From: Rhyacophila brunnea | Taxonomy: Eukaryota; Arthropoda; Insecta; Trichoptera; Rhyacophilidae | NCBI GenBank assembly: GCA_022495005.1 | Contig: JAGYXB010000439.1 | Location: 420,126 to 484,125, forward strand | Reading direction: 5' to 3' | Length of the DNA stretch: 64,000 bases | Translations under genes and position numbers: made by a program | Shown: one piece after another, positions 53,101 to 62,651 of the stretch | Layout: each line of letters starts with the position of its first letter | Position numbering within the stretch: the stretch's first letter is position 1 | Notes under the pieces: model-generated | The model's database searches: none | What the model saw: the letters and a program-made list of their open reading frames with translations, nothing else | Told to the model about the DNA's origin: nothing

Positions 53101-56100
53101 GATCTGGACTCACACTCTTTCTCTGCAGTATATGACCTCATCAATTCACTGCTGATCTGACAATTTTTGTTATTTTGATGAGTTAAGTTAATAAGTTAAG
53201 TATTTTCGAAAAGTTTATCTTTAGCTTCGGAAGTTTTTGACAAATAACGAAATAAAATTAAACTAAATCGTCACCAATAATATAAGTATATGTGCTTTGC
53301 AAGTTTCATTAATATTAATGTGGTTAATTTTAAATTATAATGAAACAAACAAATAGAGAAATAGGCAAAAAAAAATGTGGTTAGATTTCATGGATAGTCA
53401 TAATATACAGCTGATTAATTAAAGTCACAAATAATAATATAAACTTCAGTGTATTATCAATATAATTTTATAATTATTCATTAACCTTTACCTAAATATA
53501 ATTTAATATATTATAATATAGTACTACGAAGTATTGCAACGTTTAATCAAATATTCGATCATATCCGATTCTAATAGGTTTATATGGGTCTGCACAGAAT
53601 GGAGGTTTGCATTAACATAATTTATTTTTACGAGAAATGGATGTCAGCCACTTGCTCAACCTATTAGGTCCATACTTTGACTCACAAATTAAAAAACAAT
53701 ACGTGTACTTGCCAGACCTACAATTCGAACCTGGGACCCTCGACACTATAGGCCGGCGCTTAAGGGGGGACATGCTCGTCGAAGGTCAAAATTGAGTTTT
53801 TATTGTATTTTCAAACCATGATCCTGGACATTCCTTAAACGATGTAGATAATCTATTTATATAATTTTGAAGCCTTATTATCCCTTTATAGTTATTTTAA
53901 ACATTTGATGACTGCATAAAGTATTTTTGTTACATAAAATAGTATTCTTTTAAACCTCCCGCTCTAATGTTTTAGAATATAGTCATATTTCGGTATATAA
54001 CTGTGCAGTGGTGTTAAGATTTTTTACGTTTATTAATTTTAAACGCATGAAACCATTAGTATAATTTATTACGAGATAATTTTTGTAAAATATTCACGAT
54101 AAAAAATTATATTGATAATCTCTGTGATCCTAAATTTGACAAGAATTAGGCATTTTATTATTCAAAAAATCGGCAAGATTAACACATTTGAAGATGATTC
54201 TAAAGATACTTATTATAAGCCATGTCTTTGACCATTCAAGTGTAATAAACATCTTATGAATAATGATTGCTTTATAATAATTATTGACCTAAGAATATGG
54301 TAGTGTTTTTTGAAATACGCCATTTCTTTTGTCATTCCCCAGTGGTTAAGCTACAACATACGGCCGTAGCCATAAATTGACAAACTATAATTAAAGTAAA
54401 GAGTAAAATTATGTTAACGCGCGTGTTTGAACATGTACCTAACTGAATTTTTTTTTATTTTTTTTTAAACGGTACATGTTCAAACACGCGCGTCAATATC
54501 ATTTTACTCCCTACTTCAATTATAGTTTGTCAATTTATGGCTACGGCCGCATGTTGTAGCTTAACCACTGGGAATGACAAAAGAAATGGCGTATTTCAAA
54601 AAAACACTACCTTATTCTTAGGTCAATAATTATTATAAAGCAATCATTATTCATAGACGTTTATCACACTTGAATGGTTAAAGACATAGCTTATAATAAG
54701 TATCTTTAAAATTATCTTCAAATGTGTTAATCTTGCCGATTTTTTGAATAATAAAATGCCATATTCTTGTCAAATTTGGGATCACAGATTATCAATATAA
54801 TTTTTTATCGTGAATATTTTACAAAAATTATCTCGTAATAAATTATACTAATGGTTTTATAAATGCGTTTAAAAATTAATAAATGTAAAAAAATTTAACA
54901 CCGCTGCACAGTTATGTACCGAAATATGACTATATTCTGTTCAAACACGCGCGTTAACATAATTTTACTCCCTACTTTAATTATAGTTTGTCAATTTATG
55001 GCTACGGTCATATGTTGTAGCTTAACCACTGGGGAATGACAAAAGAAATGGCGTATTTCACAAAAACATTACCTTATTCTTAGGTCAATAATTATTATAA
55101 AACAATCATTATTCATAAGATGTTTATCACACTTGAATGGTCAAAGACATAGCTTATAATAAATATCTTTAGAATCATCTCCAAATGTGTTAATCTTGCC
55201 GATTTTTTGAATAATAAAATGCCTAATTCTTGTCAAATTTGGGATCACAGAGATTATCAATATACTTTTTTATCGTAAATATTTTACAAAACTATCTCGT
55301 AATTAATTATACTAATGGTTTTATAAATGCGTTTAAAAATGAATAAATATTAAAAATCTTAACACCACTGCATAGTTATGTACCGAAATATGACTATATT
55401 CTAAAACATTAGAGCGAGAGGTTTAAAAGAATACTATTTTATGTAACAAAAATACTTTATGCAGTCATCAAAATGTTTAAAATATAAAGGATAATAAGGC
55501 TTCAAAATTATATAAATAGATTATCTACAACGTTTAAAGAGTGTCCAGGATCATGGTTTGAAAATACAATAAAAACTCAATTTTGACCTACGACGAGCAC
55601 GTGGGCCGTTAAGCCACGCGGCATAAGTGGGTTCAGATTATTTAATTAACTTAATTAATACTGTGTTCAATATATCGTACAATTTTTGTGAAAAAAGCCA
55701 TTTAAATTTTAGTTCAACGAACATTAACTGTCTTTCATGTAATGTATTTGTCTATTAATTTGAAAATGAACATACAAGTAATGATTCCGCGAATAAGAAT
55801 TTTCACTGTTTGTGATACATTTCTTCTTCTTCGATGGCGCTACGGCTCAAGTCGAGCCCTGGCCTCCTCCACCGCTGTCCTCCAGCCGGAACGGTCCTCC
55901 GCACGTCTTTTCCAGTTCATGATTTTTAGCAGCTGGTTGGCATCTTTTGTAATGTTGTCACCCCATCGTGTGCGTGGCTTTCCCACTGGCCTTTTATTCC
56001 CTGGATTTCCTTCGAGGATCTTCTTCGGTATCCGTGACTCAGGCATACGCTGGGCATAGCCGGCCCAGTTTAGCCTCTGGAGTTTTATGAAGTTGGAGAG

Positions 56101-59100
56101 TTTTGAATCTTGGTATAGTTCCGTGTTGTACCTAATTATCCAATCCCCACCATCATTCATGGGTCCGTATATCCGCCTAAGGATCTTTCTCTCAAAGCAA
56201 TCCATAATTTCAGCTGCTTTTACATCTAGCGTCCAAAACTCGCACCCGTATGCAACGACTGTGCATATGACGGTTTTATAAAGCCGCGTCTTAGTTTTTC
56301 TGTGGACATTTCTGGATTTGAATATGGGCAGCAATGAGAAGTACGATTTATTTGCAGCGGTTATTCGAGCTTTTATTTCTTCCAGTTCCTCGTTCTCTTT
56401 TGTAATATTGGAACCCAGGTATGTAAACCGGTTGACAACCTCAAATTGATGGTTTCCAAAACTGGAACTTTGGCCCAGCGTACTCTGATTTTGTCGGCTT
56501 TGTACCATGACTTTAGTTTTGTTTTCATTTACTCATAAGCCAATCTCTAGTGCGGCCCTTTGGAAGTGGTTAAATTCTTTCTTCACAATCTGTATGGATC
56601 GGCCCATGTTGAGGTCGTCTGCGTAGCTAACCAGTTGGCTCGGTCTGCTTAATTTAGTGCCGCTCCTGTTCACTTGAGACTTTCTGATAGCGGATTCGAG
56701 GGCTAAGTTGAACAGAATGGGAGCCAATCCATCTCCTTGCTTAAGACCCCGAGATACTTCAAAGCCCTCCGTCAGTTGGCCATTCACCTTCACCTGGGAG
56801 AGTGTATTCTGCAGTGTTATTGATATGATACATACGTGACATGATACACACGTACAGTTAATGATATTTTTAAAATTCAAATAACTAGAGTTCAGTATAA
56901 TCATAGTAATTTACAAAAGCGGTGATTTTTCGTAGTAAACTGACTATATCTAGTAGGAATATTGATTTCGTGAACTTAGTTAATCCGTGATCCGTATAAC
57001 GACTCAATACTAAATTTTAAAGAAATGTGTTATGATAATAGTATATAAGTTTGTTATAATCGTTGTATGTTTTTGGTATTTTTAGACATTATGCGAATTT
57101 TTAATACCCATTAAAAATAAACATGCAATATTATTAGTAGGCTAGGTTGATTGTAGGTTTGATTTAATAATCACTTTTACTTAGGATCAATTATTGCACT
57201 AACATATTGTAAAGAAGAAAACTCAATATTTTATTAAATAACAGAACTCTGCAAACAGAAACATGCTTTATAACAAAGACAGTTGAAAAAACTTGACTTT
57301 GAAAAAAAATCAGCTTATTTTGTATTGTAAAATAAATGTGGTAGAATTCGAAGCTTAAAATAATATTTAATAGTACTTAGATTGTTATGAAATAGTTATC
57401 GTAAGAAAACACGAAGCTTCCTTAAAAGTAAAGAAAGAAGTAACATACTCGTACCTACATATGATTTTATATATTATTTAATACATACCTATTACAAATG
57501 GGAAAAAGTAACATCTGTGGAAAACATTTTCATGGAATTGTTGAAAGTTTATAATCGCATTATTGTGTTTTTGCTTTGGTTTTTATCAATTGTATAAAGT
57601 TATATTACATGTATTATATTTAATTTCACCAAAAATCAGTTTTAACAAAAACGTATTGACAATATTGCTATTTTGGTAATAACAAAAAAATATACAAGAG
57701 CATATTAAATATACATAAGAAAAACCCCGTTTACTCGTGCATGGATTTACTGCTTACAGTACGTATTATCGAGGCCATCACAAAAATGCACGTGTAAACA
57801 CGTGCGTCGTAAAAATTGAAACATCGCATACATGGATCAAAAGAGTTCGGAAAATTATGAGTTTTCACACGACAATAATAATTGCACTATGCGATATTTA
57901 CGCCTGCGCAGTAGTAGAACGATAGTGGCGAACTTGCCGGTAAAAAACTTACTACACCGCGCAGAGACGTATTTTGAAGGTAACAGATGTTCACAACCTG
58001 TCAATTATGTACCATACAATAACAACATCGGGTCTCGCTTACTCTTGAAGTGTGAGATTGGCGAGACAGTCAGCACTTTCAAGTGTAAACAGTTATTATC
58101 GCAATAGTTTAAAATACACACTATTGGTGCAAGTAAATCCATGCACGTGTACATGCGCTATAAGTATCTAACTCCCTGTATTCATATTATTATAATTTAT
58201 TACAAAACGATATTATACAAGTAAAATAAAAAGGAATATTATTATTTTATAAATAATAAATACATGACGTCATGTAGATTGGGTATGCATACAAATTATT
58301 GTGGTCATGAAATTTATGAGAACAACATTAATCATTAATTAACGGCATTGTCCAATTATGTTCGTAATTATTGCACAGCTTAATTATTATATATTGATGC
58401 AAATTAGCATTAACAAGCGCGATATTCATTAAAAGAATCATATTAATATTATTTTTTTTAATATACAAATGATATAAGTAGTTACAATTTATATTGAAAG
58501 CAATATACTTCGATTCATTCCAACGTAGGTATATGGAGGCACATTTCTAGAAATGGATTGATCCAGACTGATGATATGATATGACATACTAGACTGGTAC
58601 CCATGGAAGTATGTAGAAACCACAGAACAGATTAATAAATATAATTCAGATATAATATACCCATTTTGAATCAGTGGTTTGAATGTGTGAGTGTAATACA
58701 AAAATAAACCACACATTATCGACGTGTAATATAGTGTGTTCACCTTCAAATATACTAATATTGAATGAGTGTCAGTGCATAAACCGAGAGCAGTTGTCAG
58801 AACAAAAGACAAGCTAAGAAACACATATTCTCGACACGTGTTTAAGTTTATCCCATATTCTTCCACACTCGAGATGGGCTGCCTGTTACTCCACACCCGT
58901 TAGGTATTTCAGTTCCCATTAATTCTGTGTTCTCTGGTAGAAACGCAAGGACCGAAAGGAATCGAATTGGATAGATTATAGAAACCCCTTTCACAGCAAA
59001 AGCTTGATCCAGATAGATAATGATTAGTTATTTTTTGATTAGATATATAGAGTAGTTATAAATCGTCACCCCATTTTTACATGACGTGGGAGAAAAAATT

Positions 59101-62100
59101 AAACTGGACTTTCTGAATGATTAATGGTAAAAATATAAAATTTAGATTCATGTTTTGATCCACAGATTGCAGATGATAAATAGCCCATAATATCGTATAG
59201 CGTATGTATCCATAAGTATTTGTTGGAATCGACAATGATTATTTCATGTTATTAAAAGATGAAAAACTAAATGAAAATTCATTGTTTTCTCAAAAAATAG
59301 CCAAGATTAACTCTGCCATTAGGTAAATCAATACTTAATAGCTTGATAAAAATATTAAAATGATCATCCAAAACCCATGCATTAATTTATTAATAGTTAT
59401 CTCAGAACAGTATTTTCATTGGAAACTATTAAACATACTATATTTTTGAGCGAAAGGAAAAAAGAGATATATCCAAAATACTACTATTCAGTAAAGCCTA
59501 AAGAAAATTGAGTTTTGGATATCTTTGTATTATAGTTTTTATGGGAATATTACTAATCTAGCAGCGTTGATACGACTTATTCCCTTTCTCCTTTATTATT
59601 ATTATTTTTTTTTAAATAAATGATTGAACTTAAGTAACTCCATTTACCTAAATGCTATTTGTTGGTATTTTGAATGCCTTTGAAAAGAATGTTTTAAGTA
59701 ATAACACGTAGTTAAAATTGAATTAACTGTACAAAAATAACTGTATAATATTAAAAAAAATATAATATACATCTAATAACAGTGATGTTGTAACTTATCA
59801 TATGGAAAGCAAGGTTAAAAATAAAATAACATTTACAGTATAGAATCAAAAAGACCAATTGAATGAAAAGATTATCCGCATGCATCGGGCGTTGACATCA
59901 GAAAATATTTAAGTAGTTATTCACGACAGACTTACTTCCATATCAGTGAGGCTTCTGTATGCCAATAAAAGAGCTGCTCCGAATGCTACGCAGGTGACTA
60001 TGTTTCTGGAGTCACTGACGGTGGTGACCAATGGCACGGATCCCATCTGCCAGTCGTGGCTCAAGGTTACCGGACATAGCATCAGCCACCAGTTGAATGC
60101 CGCAAGATAACAAAATGTCAGCAACCTAAAGGTAAGCAATAAAAAAACATAAGGACAACGATTTTATAATGGTATGTTTACACATGAACCTAATTAAAAA
60201 AATATATGTTTAATTTTATTAAGACAATGATTGCTATTAATAATATTACATTCTACAAATTACTCGATCGCTATTTCAGTTGTTGCACCATTATCACGAC
60301 TTTTTGAATGAACAGTTGTGCCTTTGGTTATCATTTATGTTACACAATGAGATGAGATATTCTTTCTTATCAATATAATATGTAATTGATTTAAAGTAAA
60401 TTTATCATTATTTGCCTGATGTAATTAGTTTCCGTATCCTTGGGTATATTTATCACCAGTAAAAATAAAAAAATATGTAGAATAAAATATTCAACCCTTA
60501 CTTACCTACTTGATATTATTATTTTTGTTACATTTATACTTAGTGAATTTCATGTTACATTTAATAAAGGCGATGAGTATTAATACAATTTATGAATGAC
60601 GTATGTGTTTTCGATAGGTTCTTATTTTATTAAAATGCCTTTTTATTTATTTATTTTAAAATGATGATACTTTACTTTTTAGCGCATTCTGTATAAACTA
60701 TAAGCCATAGTAATGTTATGATAGAATTAGTTTTCAAACTAATATTATATATAGAAAATTTTTGACATGTACGTTGTATGTTTTCATAATAATATAATGT
60801 ATTTGTTTGTTTTCACTTTTGAATATACTTAACGTTTACTCTTTGTCGAACTATAGTTGTTTGCGACAAGTGATTGTTATTCATATTTATGCAAATACTT
60901 TTTAAGTTTTCCACCGTGCTGTGATATAAGTTTTCTCATCTAAGTCAACTTATTGAATTAAACATAAGTAAAGAATCAACTAATGAATTCTCGTTCTCGA
61001 CAAAGTGGCCGGCACAAATAAAACGGACTTTGTTTTTTCCTACTTCGCAAAACGGAGTAATAGAATAAAATGAAAGAAAGCTGAAACAACATTAAAGAAG
61101 GCAAGTATATATAAATAAACTGACCAATATAAAACGGCTCCTAAATAAACTAAATATTGAAATAATATTGATATTAGGACATCGTTTATTTTGATAGGCT
61201 GAAATATGTATTAGTATAAAAGACTTGAAATTTGACTTCGCTTGCAAAACTCGATTCATGTGTCGGTCAATTGAATTCTAACATTAAAGAAATATTATGT
61301 TTTTGATAAGTTTATTCGAGTAGATAATATTTTATAATAACATCTAACTTTTATATCATTCATATTAATTATTTAAAATTCCATAACACAGCATTGTAAA
61401 TTATAATTATAGATTAAATTTTCCATTTAAGTAATTTTTTACGACCCGAGTTTCATCTTTCAGAATGTTCAGATATCTTCTTTAATTAGTATTTTAGTCG
61501 ATACATAGTTATTTCAGTTGTAAACACATTATAAATATGGTACAATATTATTTTTGTGCTAATATAAGTATATATTTATTATCATTGATAATCATAAACC
61601 GGAATAGCCATCGACAAAATAAAAATTAAATATACCAAATTAATTTTATACTATTGAATAAGTAGAGATTTTGGTTATTTGATAGTCGTTGAATCTTAAT
61701 AAGCAGTGGTCCACATTGGCAACAAGTTGCTGGCAACCTCATTAAATTTCGATTAAAATAATTTTTGGTCAAATAAAATTTGATAATTATCGTGAAATTT
61801 AATGAGGTTGCCGACAACTCGTTGCCAGTGTGAACACGGCATAATGCATAAGGCATAATAATAACCTCATTCTTTTAAGTGACATTATAATAAAAAAAAA
61901 ATTAAAAAGTGATGAAATATATCTACTTACACGTCATGTTTTGTAATATAAATGTAAAACTTAGGTTTTAGAGTAATATTTAAAACTTTATAATTATTGT
62001 AATACCATTGAATATATTTTTTTTAATATCAGAATAGTTTTCATCCACAATAGAATTATAAATGTTAGGTAGGTATATAGTTTAGTGAATGAAGACTTCA

Positions 62101-62332
62101 ATGAAAATTTTTTTTTTTAATATGCAACACAAATATTATTTATTATAAATCATACCTGACATATAAACTTGGATGAAATGCCGTAGGGTTATCCTGCTGT
62201 GAGAATTTTGGAAGGGACCCTTGCAGTAACGCCAGTCTGATGGAAAGCAAAAGGCCAAGAGACAAAATAACTTTAGCTGCTCTTCTGGAGAACTGGGCAG
62301 CTCCATCATTCCATCTCACTTCCACGACGGTT
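34427..62332 (-). CDS. TMTC1: TMTC-family protein O-mannosyltransferase with TPR repeats, 3' ten exons (partial at N-terminus)
   Basis: Ten exons (62156-62332, 59936-60125, 51410-51531, 46746-46910, 44488-44601, 42048-42191, 37293-37492, 36790-36946, 36061-36208, 34427-35128) join in frame through nine GT-AG introns: 2119 bp, 705 residues, TAG stop. TMTC proteins are multi-pass ER membrane enzymes that O-mannosylate cadherin-type domains. Diagnostic motifs seen: FSQQDNPTAF, CPVTLSHDWQMGSVPLV, FLPAANLF, GFVVAERVLYIPS and NRDWLSRETLLR, then about six TPRs (residues 219-470), including NAHYNLGKLY. The N-terminal catalytic part (GT-C fold, acidic loop motif) lies beyond the right side of the window. 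Motif spelling is closest to TMTC1 as I remember it; another TMTC paralogue is possible. The final exon adds an unusual 233-residue tail. Confidence 0.9.
35129..36060 (-). other. TMTC intron i-j
   Basis: 932 bp. Contains a G11 run (35215-35225) within a G-rich patch that looks like a decayed transposon, and otherwise A+T-rich sequence. Confidence 0.6.
36061..36208 (-). CDS. TMTC1: TMTC exon i: end of TPR region
   Basis: Residues 423-472. WGGAVHYARDVYLRQWRLRQ is an amphipathic helix typical of the last TPR; STRANFYSPQPLSHHNN is linker. Donor ATGCCG-gtaact, phase 0. Confidence 0.82.
36209..36789 (-). other. TMTC intron h-i with repeat-like CG-rich patch
   Basis: 581 bp. The segment about 36500-36745 is unlike the rest of the intron: several gaggcagc/gcctcg words recur in both orientations (for example tgcgaggcagctcgc and gcgaagctgcctcgc), suggesting a small inverted-repeat element. 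Confidence 0.45.
36790..36946 (-). CDS. TMTC1: TMTC exon h: TPR repeats 5-6
   Basis: Residues 371-422. LHRQALKVYLTALGIS completes repeat 5 and KGDIISLRGACLILRNYGQ starts repeat 6. Two donors are possible (after CAGTTG or four codons later at ACAAG-gtaaat); only the second keeps the phase needed by the next exon. Confidence 0.85.
37293..37492 (-). CDS. TMTC1: TMTC exon g: TPR repeats 3-5
   Basis: Residues 304-370. GESLMMLERCISLDP ends repeat 3; KFVLAYLELVNLKS and LLRKVITLEP form a shortened repeat 4; NKWEHYVRYAQWLEYNG opens repeat 5. Acceptor gtcatttccag, donor AATG-gtgagt in phase 1. Confidence 0.9.
37690..37860 (+). repeat. Fragment of the 30.3-kb MITE family
   Basis: tatcggaggcacctagcggg, aagcttgcaattt and ttttgataatttaca match the left part of the element at 30287-30892. 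Lies in TMTC intron f-g. Confidence 0.5.
38060..38294. mobile_element. hAT-like MITE with 8-bp target duplication
   Basis: Ends are cagcgctcgaagtgg (left) and ccatttcgagccctg (right), inverted repeats of the CAG-starting hAT type. Flanks attattat (38052-38059) and attattaa (38295-38302) agree at 7 of 8 bases. 235 bp, non-coding, in TMTC intron f-g. Partial relatives at 9.1 and 25.6 kb. Confidence 0.7.
40145..40345 (-). repeat. tRNA-derived SINE-like element
   Basis: On the minus strand the right end has tagctccgcagcc (A-box-like) and gagggttcaatcctgc (B-box consensus GGTTCAANCC-type), followed by sequence similar in layout to the 26.1- and 53.6-kb copies. In TMTC intron f-g. Confidence 0.5.
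40800..40965 (-). repeat. Possible second tRNA-derived SINE
   Basis: Minus strand reads gtagtggagaggttagcatg, then gacgggctgaaatctcgc, placed like A and B boxes. Copy number within the window is one, so the call rests on the promoter-like boxes alone. Confidence 0.35.
42048..42191 (-). CDS. TMTC1: TMTC exon f: second and third TPR
   Basis: Residues 256-303. SYASAHNNLGTLVVGTSQAE is TPR helix A of repeat 2, and HVNAHYNLGKLY starts repeat 3. Phases 2 in and 2 out. Confidence 0.92.
42340..42546 (+). pseudogene. Decayed LINE 3' coding fragment
   Basis: RVQQCFGRIARGESDN followed further on by SSAMLMAKTSDRWRGYIEE recalls the C-terminal end of RTE-like reverse transcriptases (FFGxIARxxxDN ... RWR). 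Frameshifts and a TGA at 42463-42465 break it. It begins about 150 bp beyond exon f. Confidence 0.4.
44488..44601 (-). CDS. TMTC1: TMTC exon e: first TPR
   Basis: Residues 218-255. LPHNAKMHYNFANFLRDS and PDLAVTHYNEAL make helix A and helix B of a TPR, as in other TMTC proteins directly after the membrane domain. Acceptor ttgtattttcag, donor CTGAG-gttagt. Confidence 0.92.
45255..45390 (-). mobile_element. LINE 3' end fragment with trinucleotide tail
   Basis: The minus strand encodes LAKNRGKRRKFLEEAKTRL, stop, then a catgatgatggtgatg tail: the usual layout of an RTE-like LINE 3' terminus. In TMTC intron d-e. Confidence 0.45.
46331..46602. mobile_element. hAT-like MITE next to TMTC exon d
   Basis: Left end cagtgcttctcaact; right part ccggtcgagaaacacgg is its diverged inverted partner (CAGTG-TTCTCAAC family). 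Flanks ctataggt (46323-46330) and gtataggt (46603-46610) agree at 7 of 8 bases. Ends 143 bp from the exon d donor. The paired internal words ggaccact and ggaccacc also fit this widespread hAT MITE type. Confidence 0.65.
46746..46910 (-). CDS. TMTC1: TMTC exon d: last membrane spans and WLSRETLLR
   Basis: Residues 163-217 and part of 218. The split Ser completes YIPS; VGGVLVVACGA and LTVAGVALLLACGA are membrane segments around a glycine-rich RGGGGRA loop; RNRDWLSRETLLR opens the TPR part. Very G+C-rich, so the antisense strand is also open. Confidence 0.9.
46911..50700 (-). other. TMTC intron c-d, left part
   Basis: A+T-rich intron sequence without a recognised gene or repeat. A 105-codon plus-strand open frame (48916-49233) has no family motif. 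Confidence 0.5.
50738..51185 (+). pseudogene. 5'-truncated RTE-like LINE, C-terminal 141 codons and tail
   Basis: LPVITYACETWTLSKREIQK, RSMLGITRKAKKRNEWIR, WRWARHIARRRDNRW and RPQGRPRGRRIDE are the standard C-terminal motifs of insect RTE-like reverse transcriptases. The frame ends QLEEAFIQQWIDSG, TGA, then a (gat) tail to about 51180. The catalytic domain is missing. It sits in sense opposite to TMTC, 230 bp from exon c. Its 3' end is the sequence amplified at 27.75-29.04 kb. Confidence 0.8.
51410..51531 (-). CDS. TMTC1: TMTC exon c: FVVAERVLYIPS motif
   Basis: Residues 123-162 and part of 163. A hydrophobic span VPVVLGILLLVLPFLPAANL leads into GFVVAERVLYIP, a TMTC hallmark. Starts in phase 0 after ttttgatttccag and ends CCCAG-gtaag in phase 2. 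The exon is clearly richer in G+C than its introns. Confidence 0.92.
51532..53554 (-). other. TMTC intron b-c, left part
   Basis: A+T-rich, no gene or clear repeat recognised. Confidence 0.5.
53555..53760 (-). repeat. tRNA-derived SINE, best-preserved copy
   Basis: Minus strand starts agcgccggcctatagtgtcg, then gagggtcccaggttcgaattg with a good B box (GGTTCGAATT), then the family core containing the inverted ctcaacctattaggtccat. The TTAA element starts exactly at its tRNA-like end. Confidence 0.65.
53760..55612. mobile_element. Near-palindromic TTAA element with partial internal duplication
   Basis: TTAA (53760-53763) then ggggggacatgctcgtcg; the other end is cgacgagcacgtgggccg then TTAA (55609-55612). 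A left arm (to about 54440) meets its inverted copy through a spacer rich in t, with gaacatgtacc and ggtacatgttc facing each other. The inverted side holds two tandem partial copies, about 54471-54943 and 54944-55608; the second restarts at ttcaaacacgcgcgttaac. No coding capacity. Non-autonomous, piggyBac-like by its TTAA; in TMTC intron b-c. Confidence 0.8.
55815..56830 (-). pseudogene. 5'-truncated RTE-like LINE with reverse transcriptase C-half
   Basis: From about 56830 downward: QVKVNGQLTEGFEVSRGLKQ, GDGLAPILFNLALES and SYADDLNMGRS (catalytic YADD). A TGA at 56533-56535 interrupts the frame, which continues as VNENKTKVMVQS, NRFTYLGSNITKEN, CEFWTLDVKAAEIMDCFERK, GYAQRMPESRIPK and RPVGKPRTRW, ending VEEARARLEP, stop (55840-55842), with a gaagaagaag tail. 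Different family from the LINE at 50.7 kb. In TMTC intron b-c. Confidence 0.85.
57736..58147. mobile_element. MITE with perfect 16-bp terminal inverted repeats
   Basis: CGTGCATGGATTTACT (57736-57751) and its exact complement agtaaatccatgcacg (58132-58147) bound 412 bp of non-coding DNA. The right half is homologous, inverted, to about 30466-30675, which also keeps a degraded end (ccatagatttactggcacca). No clear target-site duplication seen. Confidence 0.7.
58148..59935 (-). other. TMTC intron b-c, right part
   Basis: A+T-rich. Holds a 135-codon minus-strand open frame (58489-58896) that matches no family I know and lacks splice or start context; treated as chance or transposon-derived. Confidence 0.4.
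59936..60125 (-). CDS. TMTC1: TMTC exon b: CPVTLSHDWQMGSVPLV core
   Basis: Residues 59-122. LLTFCYLAAFNWWLMLCP and HDWQMGSVPLV match the most conserved stretch of the TMTC transmembrane domain; VAFGAALLLAYRSL is a further membrane segment. Ends in phase 0 (GAA-gtaagt). Confidence 0.92.
60126..61702 (-). other. TMTC intron a-b
   Basis: A+T-rich intron DNA with no recognised gene or repeat before the MITE at 61703. Confidence 0.5.
61703..61840. mobile_element. Short MITE with about 45-bp inverted arms
   Basis: Left arm includes ggcaacaagttgctggcaac and ctcattaaatttc; the right arm carries the complement (gaaatttaatgaggttgcc, then actcgttgcc) with a few mismatches. The ends gcagtggtccaca and tgtgaacacggc resemble hAT-type CAGTG termini. 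138 bp in TMTC intron a-b, able to fold as a near-complete hairpin. Confidence 0.65.
62156..62332 (-). CDS. TMTC1: TMTC exon a: membrane segment and QDNP motif
   Basis: Visible residues 1-58, entering in phase 2 from an exon outside the window. A membrane span (VILSLGLLLSIRLALLQG) is followed by SLPKFSQQDNPTAFHPSL, the family's lumenal motif. Acceptor ttcttcaag, donor CAG-gtatga. Confidence 0.9.
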
Positions 62333-62651
62333 CTTGAAGAAAAAAATACATACATTGGTTAGCAAACAGGTACTTCAGCACGACAAGAAAATTATGAAAG
62401 TAGTATAAACGTGAAGTAACTATCAAATTATAAGTATTTACGTTCACAAAAAAATAATGAAAATAAATACATAAATATAATTATACTACATATGAATAGT
62501 GATTATTTTTGACTTTTGTATTGAGTACAGATTGATGTAATAAAACATATTATATTATGTTAATCATAGTAATTATATTAATCTTTTATTTTTATATTTT
62601 TAAACAAATATTAGTAGGTACTCACACGATCACCTACCAAACCTACATTAC
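62333..62651 (-). other. TMTC intron upstream of exon a
   Basis: A+T-rich, no coding sequence seen; the next upstream TMTC exon is not in the window as far as I can tell. Confidence 0.5.

Noticed and set aside
55742..56059. 105-codon plus-strand open frame
   Set aside because: Antisense of the LINE at 55815-56830.
58489..58896. 135-codon minus-strand open frame
   Set aside because: No known motif, no supporting splice sites and it lies in a TMTC intron; chance or transposon-derived.
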